Positions 1 to 15,200 of a stretch of 64,000 bases of DNA are shown piece by piece (within the stretch, counting starts at the first letter, position 1; every line of letters starts with the position of its first letter). The translations under genes were made by a program, and so were the position numbers. Source of the stretch: Lumbricus terrestris (Eukaryota > Annelida > Clitellata > Crassiclitellata > Lumbricidae); assembly GCA_949752735.1 (NCBI GenBank), contig OX457037.1, forward strand, positions 19,945,039 to 20,009,038, in the 5' to 3' direction. The notes beneath the pieces were generated by a model. It made no database searches. It was not told where the DNA came from and saw only the letters and a program-made list of their open reading frames with translations.

Positions 1-520
1 CTCACGAGTCCTTTTATAAGTCCATGCCGTTTTTTCTGTTTCGATCCAATTCGAAAGTTTTTAGCGTTCATTCGGTCGCGAAATGGCAACACGAACCAGA
101 CTCATTATCCGATGGTAGAAGAAAACAAACGTCGCCATAAAGTCAATGTACAACTTGGACAGAAGAGACAACAAAAGCACGAATGTACAATCACAGCAAA
201 AACTATTCCAGACAACAGCACATACAAACACATACACATGTGCACATAACATATGCGATAACATATTCGCCAGAACAATGCCAAAACGGCAACAAAGCCA
301 ATGAAACAAATTCAAATGAAAGCAACCACTCAACCACACACAACAATAACAACAAGATGACAACGAAACCACGCAAACAACGACAACAACAGCAATATAA
401 AAAACGACCGCAACAACGGCAAGAAACAACGTTTGGCAACAAGATGACAGCAAAGCCACGCAAACAACAACAACGCCAACAACACATGGCAAAAACATCT
501 ACGACAATAATTATTGAACT

Positions 521-3500
521 TCAGCAAAGACTCTCTCGGTCCGTATTCATTGAACGTCTTGCTTGCAGCGTTTCAACCGATGACGTCATACTATTTCCTT
601 TCGTGCTGTATCCGTCATCGATGACGTCACTTCCGCTACTCACCACAGTTCCGTTCTGATCGAGTTTCATTCTAACCAGTCCGTTCGACAGCTTCCGGCT
701 CCGGTTCACGACGCCTAGCTTTATGGGATTGGTGTAGTCCGGACGCGTGGTGATGGACCCCGTTGAACCATGCGGCGTGGAGTTCCTTGCGCTGCGGGCA
801 GGATCAGGACGGAGCTCGACTTCTGGATGGTGGATCAAATGTTTGGCGGAGAGTTCCGTAGACGTGGAGCTGAACAGACTCTGGGTTGATTCAAGGTGAA
901 CAAATGGGTGAGTCGTTGAATTGTTTTCAGACAATGGCCGATCCATTGTCGCGTTCGGATAGGCGCACAGGTCACGTGGCGACAAGATGGCCGACCGCGT
1001 CTGCGCTTTCGTTTGCTTCAACCGTGACGTATGCGACTCCGAACCGGAAGCGATGCACAGTTCGGAAGACCAGTAGACGGGCGACCACGTGTTACCGTCC
1101 ACAGACTGAACGTCAAGTAGAGTGTCGTCCGATGACCCGTGCAGACGAGAACCACAGTCATTCCTTCGCCACTTCTCCTTGACGTCACCCAGTGACGTGT
1201 TAGTGACGCCATCTGATAACGCTTTTTCTTGGATGCCTAGCGACCGTTGACCTTGACGACAGGAAGCTGAGGGTTCGGGAGCAAAAGGAATTCCCGAATC
1301 CGGATTGTTTGAGGATCCGCTGTCTTTCCATGATGGACTGTCAAAAACGAAATCTGGATCGTCGTCAACATTGCACTCATCTTCATCCTCATTGGATTGT
1401 GACACTGATACGCAACCCGTGACTGGAACAGTGGACCGTAACATGGAACTGGAACATGGAACTGATCCACTCTTCCGTGGTGTAACAACGCATGTCTTCG
1501 TTAAGTCAGATTTCAGTTCAAACTCGGTGGCCTTGACAGTGGCGGTCCCACCAGTATCCAGCTTTCGTGGTTCAGCCTTTCGGCGTAGAAGCCGCGAGGG
1601 CATGTTGGACTTCCGCTTGGAGACGGTCTCCTTGACAACGACCGTCCCGGAATCGACGGATCCTCTTGGAAGAAGGGACTCCGTAGATACGCATGGCTGT
1701 ATGGACTCGTTGGACAGGTGGGACGATGTGATGGATCCGGACGCTCTAGATCCAGGTCCTGGGTCCGATCCAATTGTGCTGTCCCTTAGAGCCGTCGGGA
1801 GTGACGGGAGGGAACCCTGGCTGAGCGGGGCCTGTTGGCGTAGCAGCCGGGATCGAGTTCTTGGTTGAGGGGGGTCAGCGGAGTCTGAGTCGGTCTCTTC
1901 GTCATCTTCTGCGTCGGAATCGATGTCAGGAGAAGATGGAGGTTCAACGATCGATGGCTTTGATTGGTTGATCCAATCGTCGTATATGACATCTACCGAA
2001 TGGAACATAAATCAAATAATTTTTATGTTTACAATGCAAGCAATAATTACGAATGGTACTGATTTGGTTGCGAGAGAACAAAATGCTATGTTATGTCAAA
2101 AACTTTCATGTTATGTCAATACTTTTATGTTACGTCAAAAAATGTTATGTTATGTCAAAACCTTTTATGTTATGTCAAAACATGTTATGTCAAAAACTTT
2201 AATGTTATGTCAAAACATGTTATGTTATGTCAAAAACTTTTATGTTATGTCAAAAATGTTTTGTTATGCCATCAGTGTATGGAACTATTTTCTCGTCACT
2301 CACGTGTGCATTTATGTACTAGGCACTCATACAAGCATATTACTTATCTGTGTCACTGTGTGTGTGTCTATGGTCTGTCCGTCGGTCCATTCGTCTGTCT
2401 GTTTGTCTCTCTGTCTCTCACTTTCTCTCTGTCTCTATCTATGTCTCGCTGTCTGTCTCTCTCACTCTCTCTCTACCGTGACTCGATCTCTCTTCTTCCC
2501 CGTGTACCTACCTCCACGCATTCTCTTAATATACCTCTGTTCATTCATCGATAGCTGATAAAGATACTGTGAGCCAGTGACGTTGAAATGGAAAGACTAT
2601 ATAGGCCTACAGTCTGATCAAACACGGCTTAGCAGCGGTTTCGACAAGATTTAATAGGCCTACTGACAAATAAAGAAATCTCTCAATTGTTGATTCATGT
2701 ATGCAAGATTCAACGCATACAATACAATTGATGTTACAACTGCATTAATTTGGTATTGTCCTACTTTCGAAGTCCAGAGCACACGTAGGCCTATACAACA
2801 GGACATCGATACCGATGAGCATTTGTGAGTGAAGGACTTGCTCACTGCTCGTTGTATTTGCCTCGGTCGAGGTTTGAACCCGTGCCCTGCGCGTTTGTAA
2901 TTGTAATTGTAATCGTACATTTATATAGCGCCCCTTCAAGAGAACCCCTCAGAGGCGCTCCAGACCTGACACCAAACCACAATCAAAGAGAATGGTTTTC
3001 AAACGCTTGCGGAAAAGAGGCAAAGAAAGACAAAGAAGCTTATTACGGAGACTAATAGGTAACTTATTCCAGAAAGACTGACCGACTATAGCAAAGCTTC
3101 TGTGCAGCACTGTGGAAGATCGAGCCATAGGGACAACCAGGTCGCCATGGCATTTGCGTAGCAGAGCGAAGGAATCTACGACCTGGAATGGATAGCACAG
3201 GTACACAGAGTTCCATAAGATAGGTCGGAGCTTTGTGGCCGATGTGTTTGTCTATAGCGTATGATGTTTATGGTGACGAGTTCTCTGCATTCATGAAGGT
3301 AGGTCCATTGGTTCTAACGCTATAGCCATGGACTGAGGAAGTGACGTGGTTTCCCGTTCCCTTCCTCGCAGACAATCAGAGCAGAGCAACTTGTCCTATA
3401 GGTCACTAAGCAGTGGCTTGACGTAGATTCGAACCTGCGACCATCAGTGGCGGCGCCAGGATTTCAGTTGGGGGGGCTGAAGTCCCGCGGCAAAATTTTC

Positions 3501-6500
3501 CATTTTCGCCGCAAAAATTTCTGACGACCTTTTTTTTAGTCATCAGCCGAAAATCGTGGATATTTCAATGTGAAATAATTAAGATGGCCATTTTTAGGGG
3601 GGCTGAGCCTCTTCTAGGAGGGGCTTAGCCCCCAGCCCCCAGCGCCGCCACTGGCGACTCTTCAGTCACGAGGCACAGAACATAACCGCTACATCACCGC
3701 GCTATATATAAAAGTCCAGTTGTGTGATGTGGCGACTCATAATTATGTCCTACCAGGGTATCCACTGATGAGGTGGAACTTGAGATGCCTGGCTGCTCTG
3801 AAGTACATTCCACTGATGTCTTTCCATTCTTCCTTCGTCACGTGACGTATTCCAGTCGCCCTTCGAAAGGTCAACTGCCGCAGTTGCTCTGGAATGATGA
3901 CGAATCGAGACTGATCCAACCATCCTGCATCAGGTCACAGAGAAGATGACATTTCACTCAAATTCTTAGAACAGAATTAATATGTATTAACAGACTCTTT
4001 ATAGCCTATAAAATTATAGGGATTTGTGTTTATTGCAAGGTAATTATTATTATAAGCGACCGCCAAGGCAAATGAACTGCGTTTGGGGTGGATTCTAAAG
4101 CAAGCGATTTGAGGCCAGCCAGTCGGAATGGACATCAACGGCAGAGCATGTTAGCCCAACATTGTCTACTGCTATAGGTATGCATGTAGACATATTATGC
4201 TTGTATGTGCTTTGCATGTTTGTAGCCTATATATTTTAGCATTCACGATTATATTTTACACTATATTTCACACTATATTTCACATTATATTTCACATTAT
4301 ATTTCACATTATATTTCACATTATATTTCACATTATATTTCACACTATATTTAACATGTCGTCCGAGTGAACGCCATGATGATTACTTTTATACACATGA
4401 CAGTTTGTAGTTCACAGAGCTCATGAAGTTCTTATCTTAAATCGAAAATTGACACCTTAATAGATTAATCATCGAATATCCTTCCACCGACCAACCTCTT
4501 CTTATTGCATTGGCCACAAGAAACTTCTGCCGAGAAATCTCTCGAAGCGTCAATCGCGAATCGGAAAGACTCGAGAGCAGCTGGTGGCTCGATGGATTAT
4601 CCGTCTGCTTGACTCCGGTGACCTCTATGCTAGCCGGAAACGAGACGTCCTTCAGGAGGTCTGACAGCGCCTGTGTCTGTTCTGTAAGGATGAATGCGTA
4701 AGTGCATGACAATAAAGTATTCAGATCGTTTGTGATAATAATTTTATAATCATTGTATGTTGTACAAAGACAGTGATTCTGTGGGCTTACAAGACAAGAA
4801 TGGTTTTGTTCACATTTCATTGCGACAGTCATTGCTTCGCTCGCAATGATCTTATGTCACTTGCCTGCTTTTGCGTGACACAATTTTTGCACTGTTGTCC
4901 GCATGAAAATGTTGCACAAAATAAACAGTTAAAGACAAAATGAGAATTTTCATAATGGCGCTGTAGAAATGTCCAGATGTATATATAATATATGCAATAT
5001 GCATGCATGCACACAAGAGGGGAACATGGAGCGATGTGTCCTTGTGACGTTGGCCCTGAATTGACACCACTCTGTAAATGGTGATGCAATGTCAATAGAA
5101 ATTTTAAAAGACTACCTCAGTTGTTGTTTTCAAACTGCTATCTCTTTTACTGGCTATATGACATTTCTTACTTTGAAGGCATAATAGACCTAGTGTTAAC
5201 CCCTTGTTATGGGCTGTGAAATGCGCTTTACAATTCTGCTATCAGAGTAGCCTACAATTTGTAACGTTTAATGCCGCCATTTTGAAAACTTTTGCATAAG
5301 CCGATTTGATTAAAAAAAGCTACATTAAGCCTAGGATATAGATGGATTTGGCGAAGTATGAGTCAACAAAGAATCTCCAATGAAGAAGCCAAAAAATATT
5401 CACTTGTCGTTGACTTGAATATACAAAACGATGAAGGAAGTAGAATTATTTATAAAATTGTAACATTAGCTGCTGGATTAGGCTACGCAAGTTGAAACTA
5501 GGTTCACGTTCATAATAAGATTGAGGTTGGACGCTTTTATGGCATTCGAAATATTTCATCGAATTAAAAATTATGATGAGTCTATTCAATGTATTCATGG
5601 CTGGCAGCAAAATTCTTTCAAGGATTACTTGAAAGTAATCCATACAACGTAACAAGATTATGCGACTTAAGTTTCATATTTGAAAAATCTCAATAATAAT
5701 AATAATAATAAGACGATTTATATAGCGCCGTAGCTCAGCCGAGGCCGAAGGAAAGGGCGCTGTACACGGGATCACATGTCACTGTTAATTATACGATTGT
5801 TTGAACAAATATGTCTTCAGTCTCGATTTGAATCCTTCGAGCGAGGATGCATGCTTCACATGGTCAGGGAGACTGTTCCATGCAGTGGGTCCTGACACAG
5901 CGAAGGACCTTTCGCCAAACATCGTGTTTGACCGTGGGACCTGTAGCAGACCCCTCGACGATGATCTTAGCCGACTATCTGCTACACGAATGCAAAATTC
6001 TGATATATAGTCCGGCATAAGGTTAAGTAGAGATTTGTATGTTAACAGGCATAGTTTATATGTAATCCGCTGAGGGACCCGCAGCCAGTGCAGATTGTCA
6101 CGCAACAAATCAGTTACATGGTCAGATGGTGTGCGACCATATATGATGCGTGCAGCGGAGTTGAGCACCGACTGGATCCGCTCCAGCTGACAAGCCGGAA
6201 GACCCGCCAGTACACTGTTGCAGTAGTCAACCCTGGAGACAATGAAGCTGTTGACTAAAATGACGGCGGTTGAGGTTGGGACGACAAGGCAACAGGACAA
6301 CCACGTAGGAGAGTGAATGAATCTACGGCCTGGGATGGACAGCACAGGTACACAGAGTTCCATAAGATAGGGATAACTATGAATACATAGGCCAGATGAA
6401 CTTCTTAAATCTCATGCATATGCTTATAGTATACTATACCGTCAAAGCGTCACGGCTTAATACAGGCCTCTGATTCGATCTAGAAAGGACTAGAGTCATT

Positions 6501-6721
6501 TAGACAAATTAATACATGTCCTGCGGCGTCCATTTTATGCTCATGTTGCTTTAGTTATTAGCAATAAATTCATCAATATTCTCGTATTTCGACAGTTCTT
6601 TTAGACCTATTAGAAGCTTCGTATTGAAGCAGTTCAACTGGTCCTAAATTTCACCTGTCTGTCTAAGCTCAACAACCAGAACTTGACAGGAGCTCTCAAC
6701 TGTCAGGTAGGCAGACGTCTT

Positions 6722-6771
<50 letters not shown>

Positions 6772-7017
6772 CTGCCATGGATGTCACTGTGTATATGTCC
6801 AACTTTGGTCCTCCGTGTTGCTTCATCTCCCGTCACGCTATCTGACCACGTCTGCGTCTGTCTTGGTCTGTCTGCGTCTGTCTTGGTCTGTCTGCATCTG
6901 CCTGTCCATCTGCGTGTCTGTCCCTCGGTATGTCTTGGTGTATCTCTGACTATTTGTGCTCTTCGACTGCATGTATGCATGTTTGTCAATGTCGTCTTGC
7001 CATGTTTATGTTTGTGC

Positions 7018-7061
<44 letters not shown>

Positions 7062-9293
7062 ATTGTCCTCCCAGTGCCTCTTTGACCCTTTGTATATAGT
7101 CAGCTTTACGATCGTCATATTCACTAGCGCACGCTTTGACTTCTTTCTGCTTAATCAGCATTTTGGCTCCACTGTTATTGAACTAAGTGCTGCTTTTTTA
7201 TTACCTGAACACATCATCGTTTAATTGAGTTCTCACCTGAGCAATGTGGTCCAGAGTGTAGTCGGACGTTGAGAGGACAGTTGATCGGAAGGGTGAGGCT
7301 TCGATCCCTGCTGTCCGATGCTGCCACCCTAAGCTCCTCGCAGGACATGTAGACTTGTAAGATCTACCCAATCAAAAAACAAATTTAGAATTAGTCAAAT
7401 CATTGTAATAATTGTATTGTGATGCTTTTCTCGAATGTCTAAGGCGTTACTTCAAACTATAGGCGCATGCAGGGCATCTACTTAATCACGAGCGCTGCGT
7501 CGAACCAGATATACAAAATGGAGGTTAATGAAGGTATGTGTGCCAGGAGTTACATTGCTGTGATTGCAATGGAGTTACATTGCTGTGATTGCAATGGAGT
7601 TACATTGCTGTGATTGCAATGGAGTTACATTGCTGTGATTGCAATAAGAACAGCATCGTAAAGGTAGGCCTAGTACAGTCTGATTCTTGTGTGATTTCCC
7701 TTGAATGATTTATTTAACAGATTTAGTTCACATCATTGCAATGTAACACATCAACTGACACTGTTAATTAAAGCGAATCTTGACAAACAATTCCTCAAGT
7801 ATATAAGTTTGTTACTGGTTTTATTTTAAATTGCTTTTTTACTAAATTATCAAGCGTTTTCTATCTCACGTTGTCCTAGACCTGTAAATTAATAGAGCAC
7901 AGGGCTGGTATGCACAGGACACAGCATAAGGTAATCACATATAGTGCCTAAACGCTGCTTTGCAATTCCCTATATAGTCATTGGAATGTATCCATATGCA
8001 CGAGAAAAAATAGCAACGAGAATAACTAATCTACACATTCCTTGCACCCGACGATGCATGACGCTTGCTCTTCCCCCAATTCAATAGGCTATAGCTGAGC
8101 GCGCATGCGTGAAAGATATTTATATGCGGTCGGTGCAGCGTGGGGTAAACAAATTCAGACCTAAAGACGGGCCCCAGGGAAATGTCGACGGCTGCCTATT
8201 GTTCGCGCTGTCCAGCTAACGTCGGCCGTCTATTGTTCACAATGGGAGTAGCCGGCGTACTCCTTCCTCGGAATTGGAATAACGTTATACCTAGAATTCG
8301 CTAATCTCAAGCCGTGCATACGGAAATAACCCAGTATTCCTGTATAGGCCAGATTTAAGCCAAATATACGAGTTATACCCTCATGTGCATACGGGCCCTG
8401 GTGATTAGCCGAAACGCGCCATATGTAAATAAATAAAATTCAAAAATAAACTTTTTAGAATGTAGTTCCGAAGGAGGTTTGAGAGACCTGGTGACGTTGT
8501 ACCTCAAGGGCGATTACCCTTTCAAGTGCTAACCGGATTTGGAATACAAACTTTGGCTGAAAGCTTTAGTTTGGGTAAATGTTGATACATGAATTGCCAG
8601 ACAGACGGTATATTATCCTTATCACGCATTTCTTTCTTGGTGTTTTAGGCTATAGCCGCTATACCATATTCCTACTGGCAAAAATATCGATAAATCCCCG
8701 CATTCCCATGCTCATCCATAACTCATGTAGACATATTTCTCGCTTTTAAGATATCGAAAATCGAGTCAACTGAACTGGGTTCTTGGGCTCAAAACCTGAC
8801 GACATAATAGACCCTGTTTCAGAATCAATTGCCTTGAAAACCTTTGCAACTGCGTCAGTGACAAATCATAGTTCTAGAAAATGGTTAAATTAACAGCGCT
8901 GCATAAATGATCTGAGTCAGATCATTCTGCTCTTACCTGCCCATCGACCAGCTGCTGTTCGTCGTTTCCATAGGAACCCTTAACGACTTTGACAATGGCG
9001 GGAAATCTGAGAGACAATAAATCCGAAACAGTTAATGTATTTTCTGACCACTGAACGTTTCTCATTTCGAAGTCTGGACTGGCTTCCACGCCACCAGTCA
9101 AAATCTTCTTATCATGTCCACAACGATAACTTTCCGATGCATTATCATATCCGCCATGTCGTCGCCGACTATTTATGTCCAGCCATCCGTCTGGACTCGA
9201 AGACGAAAGTTCTGGATTGATCATGTAGTTTGAGACGTTGACCAGTCTCTCCTGACTTGGGAAGTATCGGTACTGATGGTCCTTAACAGCCAT
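521..9293 (-). CDS. CABIT-domain adaptor protein (GAREM/THEMIS-like), 5 exons, 770 aa
   Basis: Spliced minus-strand CDS: exons 8937..9293, 7237..7363, 4496..4681, 3754..3924 and 521..1992, with intron phases 0, 1, 1, 1. The lengths sum to 2313 nt (770 codons plus stop). Residues about 78-285 form a CABIT module: NVQWSENTLTVSDLL resembles the GAREM start, exon 2 carries LTLPINCPLNVRL, which fits the small-barrel strand of THEMIS (ELPMNFPGLFKIV), and exon 3 carries a second such unit. The remaining 485 residues are Ser/Asp-rich and low in hydrophobics, with an acidic patch near residues 305-320 and YxN motifs at Tyr625 (YPN) and Tyr700 (YTN), the consensus bound by the GRB2 SH2 domain. GAREM and THEMIS are known adaptors that bind GRB2 downstream of receptor tyrosine kinases or the T-cell receptor; a similar role here is inferred. 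No C-terminal SAM domain, unlike GAREM. The start is the first ATG of exon 1; a further upstream exon cannot be excluded. Confidence 0.75.
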
Positions 9294-12200
9294 GATTCCA
9301 GTGGTTGAGTCCGAAGCTTAAGTAGCTGTTGTTTTAGACGTCGAGGTAAGAATTATGGATCACTAGAAGCACATTGCACACACACTGTGAATGTAACATG
9401 AACTGATTTGCTTGTACATATCATGCACATCAATATATTGCTCTGCTGTGTATAGTGTGGCAGATCTTAGATTTCACAGAAGAGAAGAAACAGTCATCAG
9501 CGAACAGGTGTGGAATGAAAAATATTCCTTTGTTAAAGACACGTACAGCAGACGTTTCTTTAGGCCCAGTATTATATGCATAGGTAAATATTTAATATAT
9601 TCAAACCGCTCTGTTGTCAAGTGGAACTGTGTCCTCTTAAAGTCAGACCTTTGAATTCATAAAAATATTTGCAAAACTGCGCCAGATATATAGTGTTTAT
9701 TTAGGGAAATATGAAAACATTAGATGAATTTTTTTTAAATCTGTTTACAGAAAAGTTCAAGAAGAAGAAGACCAACAGACAGCAGCTTCACATTTCTCGA
9801 CCTCAGCTCATCAGGGCGGTATAGACCATGCAGTCTCATTATTTGTCACCTGATCTTCCCATTGACAGCGAGCGCACTGTCAATCTGTCTCACTCTTTGT
9901 CTCTCTATTTGTGCGCGTATGTATGTATGTATGTATGTATGTATGTATGTATGTATGTATGTATGTATGTATGTATGTATGTATGTATGTATGTATGTAT
10001 GTATGTATGTATGTATGTATGTATGTATGTATGTATGTATGTATCTATGTATGTATGTATGTATGTATGTATGTATGTATCTATGTATGTATGTATGTAT
10101 GTATGCAGGGTTTTGTAGGCCTATGTATAATGTGAGAATTATTCTATTCAGGACAGCCATTTATTGGCTAACGTGACGTGACGTAGTTTATAAGTTCAAA
10201 CATTATCGGTCACTTGCCAGCAGGTGGCTAACCGCATTCATGACTTACAAATCAATTCCAAATTGGCTCGACCAAATGCGTTGACAGCATTGGAAACTGT
10301 TCCGTGTGTTCAAGCTGAATTCGCTTTCAAATTTATTGATGATCCGAAGGAATGCTGGCAGCAATAATTATATTATTACGCCAGCACTCATTAAGAACAC
10401 CAATTGCGTTTATGGCAACGACTTTCATGTGCCAACTTCAAGAATCCGCATAGAAAAACCGTGTTCATTCATATATCACGTGACAACAAACTATTATTAG
10501 ATAGCATAAACTAACTCTGTTAGAATTAAACTATGGTCACTTACATAATTATATTCCGAAGGACATACTACGGTAGCTGCAAGTTCAGACATTCTGTACT
10601 AAAGTAGACTGAGATACAGCGCACTAAAGCAACCGCATGTAATTATTACACAGCGCACAATAATTGTACACCAGGCATTAACAAGGTCACCTATAATATA
10701 GGGCTGCCAACCGTCCCGGATTCGCCGGGACAGTCCCGGAATCGACCATGTGCGTCCCGTGTCCCGGATTGATCTCAAATTGTCCCGGAATTTGACACAG
10801 AGCCACTTAGCACAATTATTGTTCCTATTAACTTTTGCTTAATAGGCTAAACTCAGCCATTTGTATGATGATTTTTACGTTCTGCTATCTATCAGATCTA
10901 TACGTTAGGCCTACGTTGTTGGCTGAACATCGGGAGTTAAAGTCTTCAAAACTTTACAAATTACTGACACTCGATTTTCGGTTTAGCATTTTGTGTCCAG
11001 TTTTAATGCTTTTTTGCGAGAGAGCGTTCAGCATTACGAACGATCTGTTGTCTAATAATCGCAATTACCTGAGCACCGGGAGTTCACCGGCCTTATTAAA
11101 GCACAACTGTTAGCATGACATGTAGCCTACTGATTTCTGCGACTTTGTGCCCAATGTTCTGGAACTGCTTAAAGCAGATAAGTAGGCCCTATAATATATT
11201 GAGTATATAGGCCCTAAGTTTAATATAAATTCTGCTCTCCGGTCGCAGACCTATGCTATGAGCGTATGACACCTACGAATTTCCATCAATTTGGACTCGC
11301 AAGTCTCACTCTGATGAGCCTAGGTAACTCGAGTTTGAAATGCTTCTTCTTGAGGTTGATTCTTGTCTTAAATTTAGGCTATATAATTATGTCTTGATGA
11401 TTTGTCTGAATTTATTAAGAACTTCTTAGTAGATTGTAAAATATATACGTTATACTGGTCTGACACAGCATTTGCTGCATTATGCGCTTCTGTGGATTGT
11501 GTAAATTGTTAATGACACATCGAGTGGCTGAAGGCGTCCCGGAATGGCAAAATCAAAAGTTGGCAGCCCTAATAGGTGACCATGTCAATACCTGGTGCAT
11601 GCGTGATAGTCCAGGTAATCTAGGTCGAGCATCCCTTCAATCTGGACAAAATATTTCTACGGAAGTCTCCGGTGCAAGCAGTTTCCTGCTCAGAGAGCAT
11701 TGCTCAATAACATTTCGATATGCTAAGAGCCTAAGACTACGTGTTTTTTAACTTTTTGGTCGTCATTTTCAGAATAATTAGATATTACAACATTTTTCAA
11801 ATTTATTGTTGTTGCCATATGCTTTGGGATATGATTTTTTAAAATTAAATATGTGCAAATAACCTTTGGTAACCACTGTTCTGCATTGTAGGCTACACGG
11901 CCTACAATGCATAAGATTTAGCTTCCACGTAAATTGGTTCGTATAAAGAGAAACCAGGTAACCTAATGAAGAGCAACGCAGGCAGGGCCGTAAATCCCGG
12001 GGAGGGAAGGGAGGGAATTCCCTTCTCACATTTAGAGCTGGGGAGGGAACGTGAAGGAATTCCCTCCCCACAATTTTACTCAGCTGCGCGCGTCACAAAT
12101 GCTAGAGTCGGCAAGCTGTAAACGACGGCACATTGCTCGAAACGTGGATATTTGAAGATTTGCCCTGTGATCAAAAGCCGCACAGCTAAAAGAGGTGTAA

Positions 12201-15200
12201 ATCTGTTCATTGATCAATAGAATCTCTTCTTTATTAATACAAAGAGAGGAATTTATGACTTGACACGCCCACTATAGTCTATATCATCATGAAAGACTGC
12301 AGAAAGGAAGACAGCTAATCACACACACGCACACACAATACCATACATAGGGCCTACCTGTACTCAAAATGGACAAGCTCCTAAGCACCTTTGTCACTTG
12401 GTGCACAAACCCTCTCTGCAGTACCTTCCCACCCTCTCCGGTCGGCTGATCGGTTTGCTTATCGACTTGATCTAGTTCCTCGGGCAAGGACTTACATGGC
12501 CCAACACCAGCTTTTGCCATTGTAGATCCTTCTATGTTGTTGTTACGTGTTTAACGACACTGCAATTTCAAAGATGGTTAGTGTCGCAACGCCATTTAGG
12601 TCCCCGTGGACGGACCGTTCTAGCCCGAGATTTGAATCTCTGAAATAGCCACCTTTGGGAATCGAACTGTGGCCCGCACGCTCTCTTTCAGAGAGTAGCG
12701 TACAGACGCGCCGCCATCGACCTTACCAATGTGGCCAAGCGAGTCAGCTCCCGTCTATGTTGAATAACCTACCTCCCTTTATATATCCTTATTAAGATCT
12801 AATTAGAGGGTGACGTCTTCAACCATTCTTCAACCATTCACTGCTTCAGGTCTTTCCTATTCCCTCGGGGCTTTCACGCTGAGAGTGCCTCTGAATAGCT
12901 AGTACTGTAAGAGGCGCTTTGTAAATTGGCGCATAAGTTTACATACGTGCATTGACGGTTCATGCATGCATACATAACATGTATACACAAAAACATAGGC
13001 TAGTCATATTTGAAGCATGGGCTCTCAGATTTGAAAGGAGAAATACTGATAGGCCTGTCACATCATCTCAAGACCACGTTATACCGCACAGAGGATTACA
13101 AATAAATTTAAACAAATAAAATTCGTGAATAGAGTGCGGTGCGTTAAAGGATTTAAGAAGTCTCATCTCTTTCGTTTTTCCAAATGACTTGTGGATGGTG
13201 TGCTGGTAAGTGCTTTGAAAATAGTGCAAATGTGCACTGCATTCCCTATCAAGAACAGCTTTTCACATACACAAACAAATTTGAAACAATTAATTAGGCC
13301 TAGCCATTGCCTAAATCTGTGCATCAGAAAAGTGACTAACAGCATTGTATAATAGCATTATAATTTTATCATTATGATCAGATTTCTTCTAAGTAGGCCT
13401 ATAATGAATCAGTTTGTATTTGTAATCCCAATCGCAATCTCCAGAGTAGGCTACTTCAGCGTCCACAGAAGCTATATATATTGGTAGCGAGAGCCAGCCT
13501 ATTTTGTGGATTTCAGTCAAAATAAACTCAGCTATTAAAACAATTGATAGGCAAGAGATGGCAAAAACGACAAAATGATATGATAAAGTATTTGTTGTGG
13601 ATTATATTAGCCTGCAAGTAGAAAGTTATGTATAATTAAAATTAGTTTTCACCTTAGACCTATAATTGACTGAGATTCACGCAACGTCCATACATGTTTT
13701 AACCCCTTGTCAACTCATTGTTGTAGAATATAACCGTGTTGTTGTTTAACTTGATCATTAAACATTTGACACTGAACACAGAAGCGGGTAACAGGTTAAC
13801 AGCTCATTTTACAGTACAAACGAGTTGCTAAAGATGAACGTATGCGCCTACGAAACCATGCAGATGGAGAAGTTAAAATGAAGATAAATATAAGCCACTA
13901 AATAGGCCTAATGCTTCAACTCTTTCGGTTTGGCAAGAGAACCTCTAGGTTCTATAGTGACTAGTCGTGTTGTTCTCTGTAGTCTGAACATATTATAGGC
14001 TATGTGCAGTAGGTCTATAGTGCGAACCAACAATTTTTAACACTAACTTTGGGTGGTATTCTTGGGGGGAGGTATACTATACGCACAATTCCGAAGGGAC
14101 AATTTTCCCTCCCCACATTTAGCTACAGATTTACGGCCCTGAACGCAGGCATTCCTACACACCTGTACTGACCTAGAAGATGATGAAGAACAAATTCTGA
14201 TTATAACCTCATTATATTTTATTTAAACAAGAAGGAATGTCTTCAATGAATAGCATTGTTTATTCCTATGAATAATCTTCAATTAATCAACATACCTTTA
14301 TACTTTTGCAGACATTAAACAAAACCGATAAGATGCATCATGTTCCCAAGAGCTAATTGTTTAAGATACGATTTCAATTTTAAAACATTTTGATGGATAA
14401 CTTCGCATTGGTCGTCGATATTTACTCCTTGTCTCGCTCAGTTTCCTCGCTTTTGCTGAAGTGCAAACCTATGCAAATAGACCACGTATTGTATGACAGT
14501 ATTCGAAGACCAGACAATTCTATCGTAGCTTGTCAGCGCTGGGAACGTATACCTAAAAAGACGCTTAGCCGCTTGGTCGAAGAATACGTGGAGTATTACA
14601 CACGTGCCAAATGCCCTGCCTACCTACTCATCTCTATGCAGCACCGGCCTCGTTGCGGTTGGCCTACCTATTGAGCACTTAACAAAAGAATTGTGCGCAG
14701 GTGAAGAAGACGTGACGCACATGTAGGCCTATGCATATTTCGGTATTTATATAGATGTTTGTGCATTGTGTTAATGCATTTGAATATATTATGGCCGCAG
14801 TACACAATGGTAGGCCTAAATGTATCGGGTGTTTTTCGCTCGAATACCTTTCTGCTTCGTCACGGTATAGGCCTATTGCTTCTGTTGGGAGCACGAACGC
14901 CCGTAAGACAATGATTCGCTATAGCCTTTGTCAGAGTTTTCTTTTTATACAGTGCGAGTCGTCTTAGAATAGACTAGGCCTACAGTCTATAGAGGAACCC
15001 ATCGATAAAATTTTATTGTTGATTCTGCTGATGGTATCTTAAACATTATTATCGACATCATTTTTATTACACATTTTATTTAGCAATACTATCCAGTGAC
15101 CAACAAGTAGGTCGGGACTGTCTGAGAGATTGTAACCGAATACTTTTTCAAATGCCCTACATAGTAATTGCTTCAGACGAAACTTGAACCCGTGTTAATT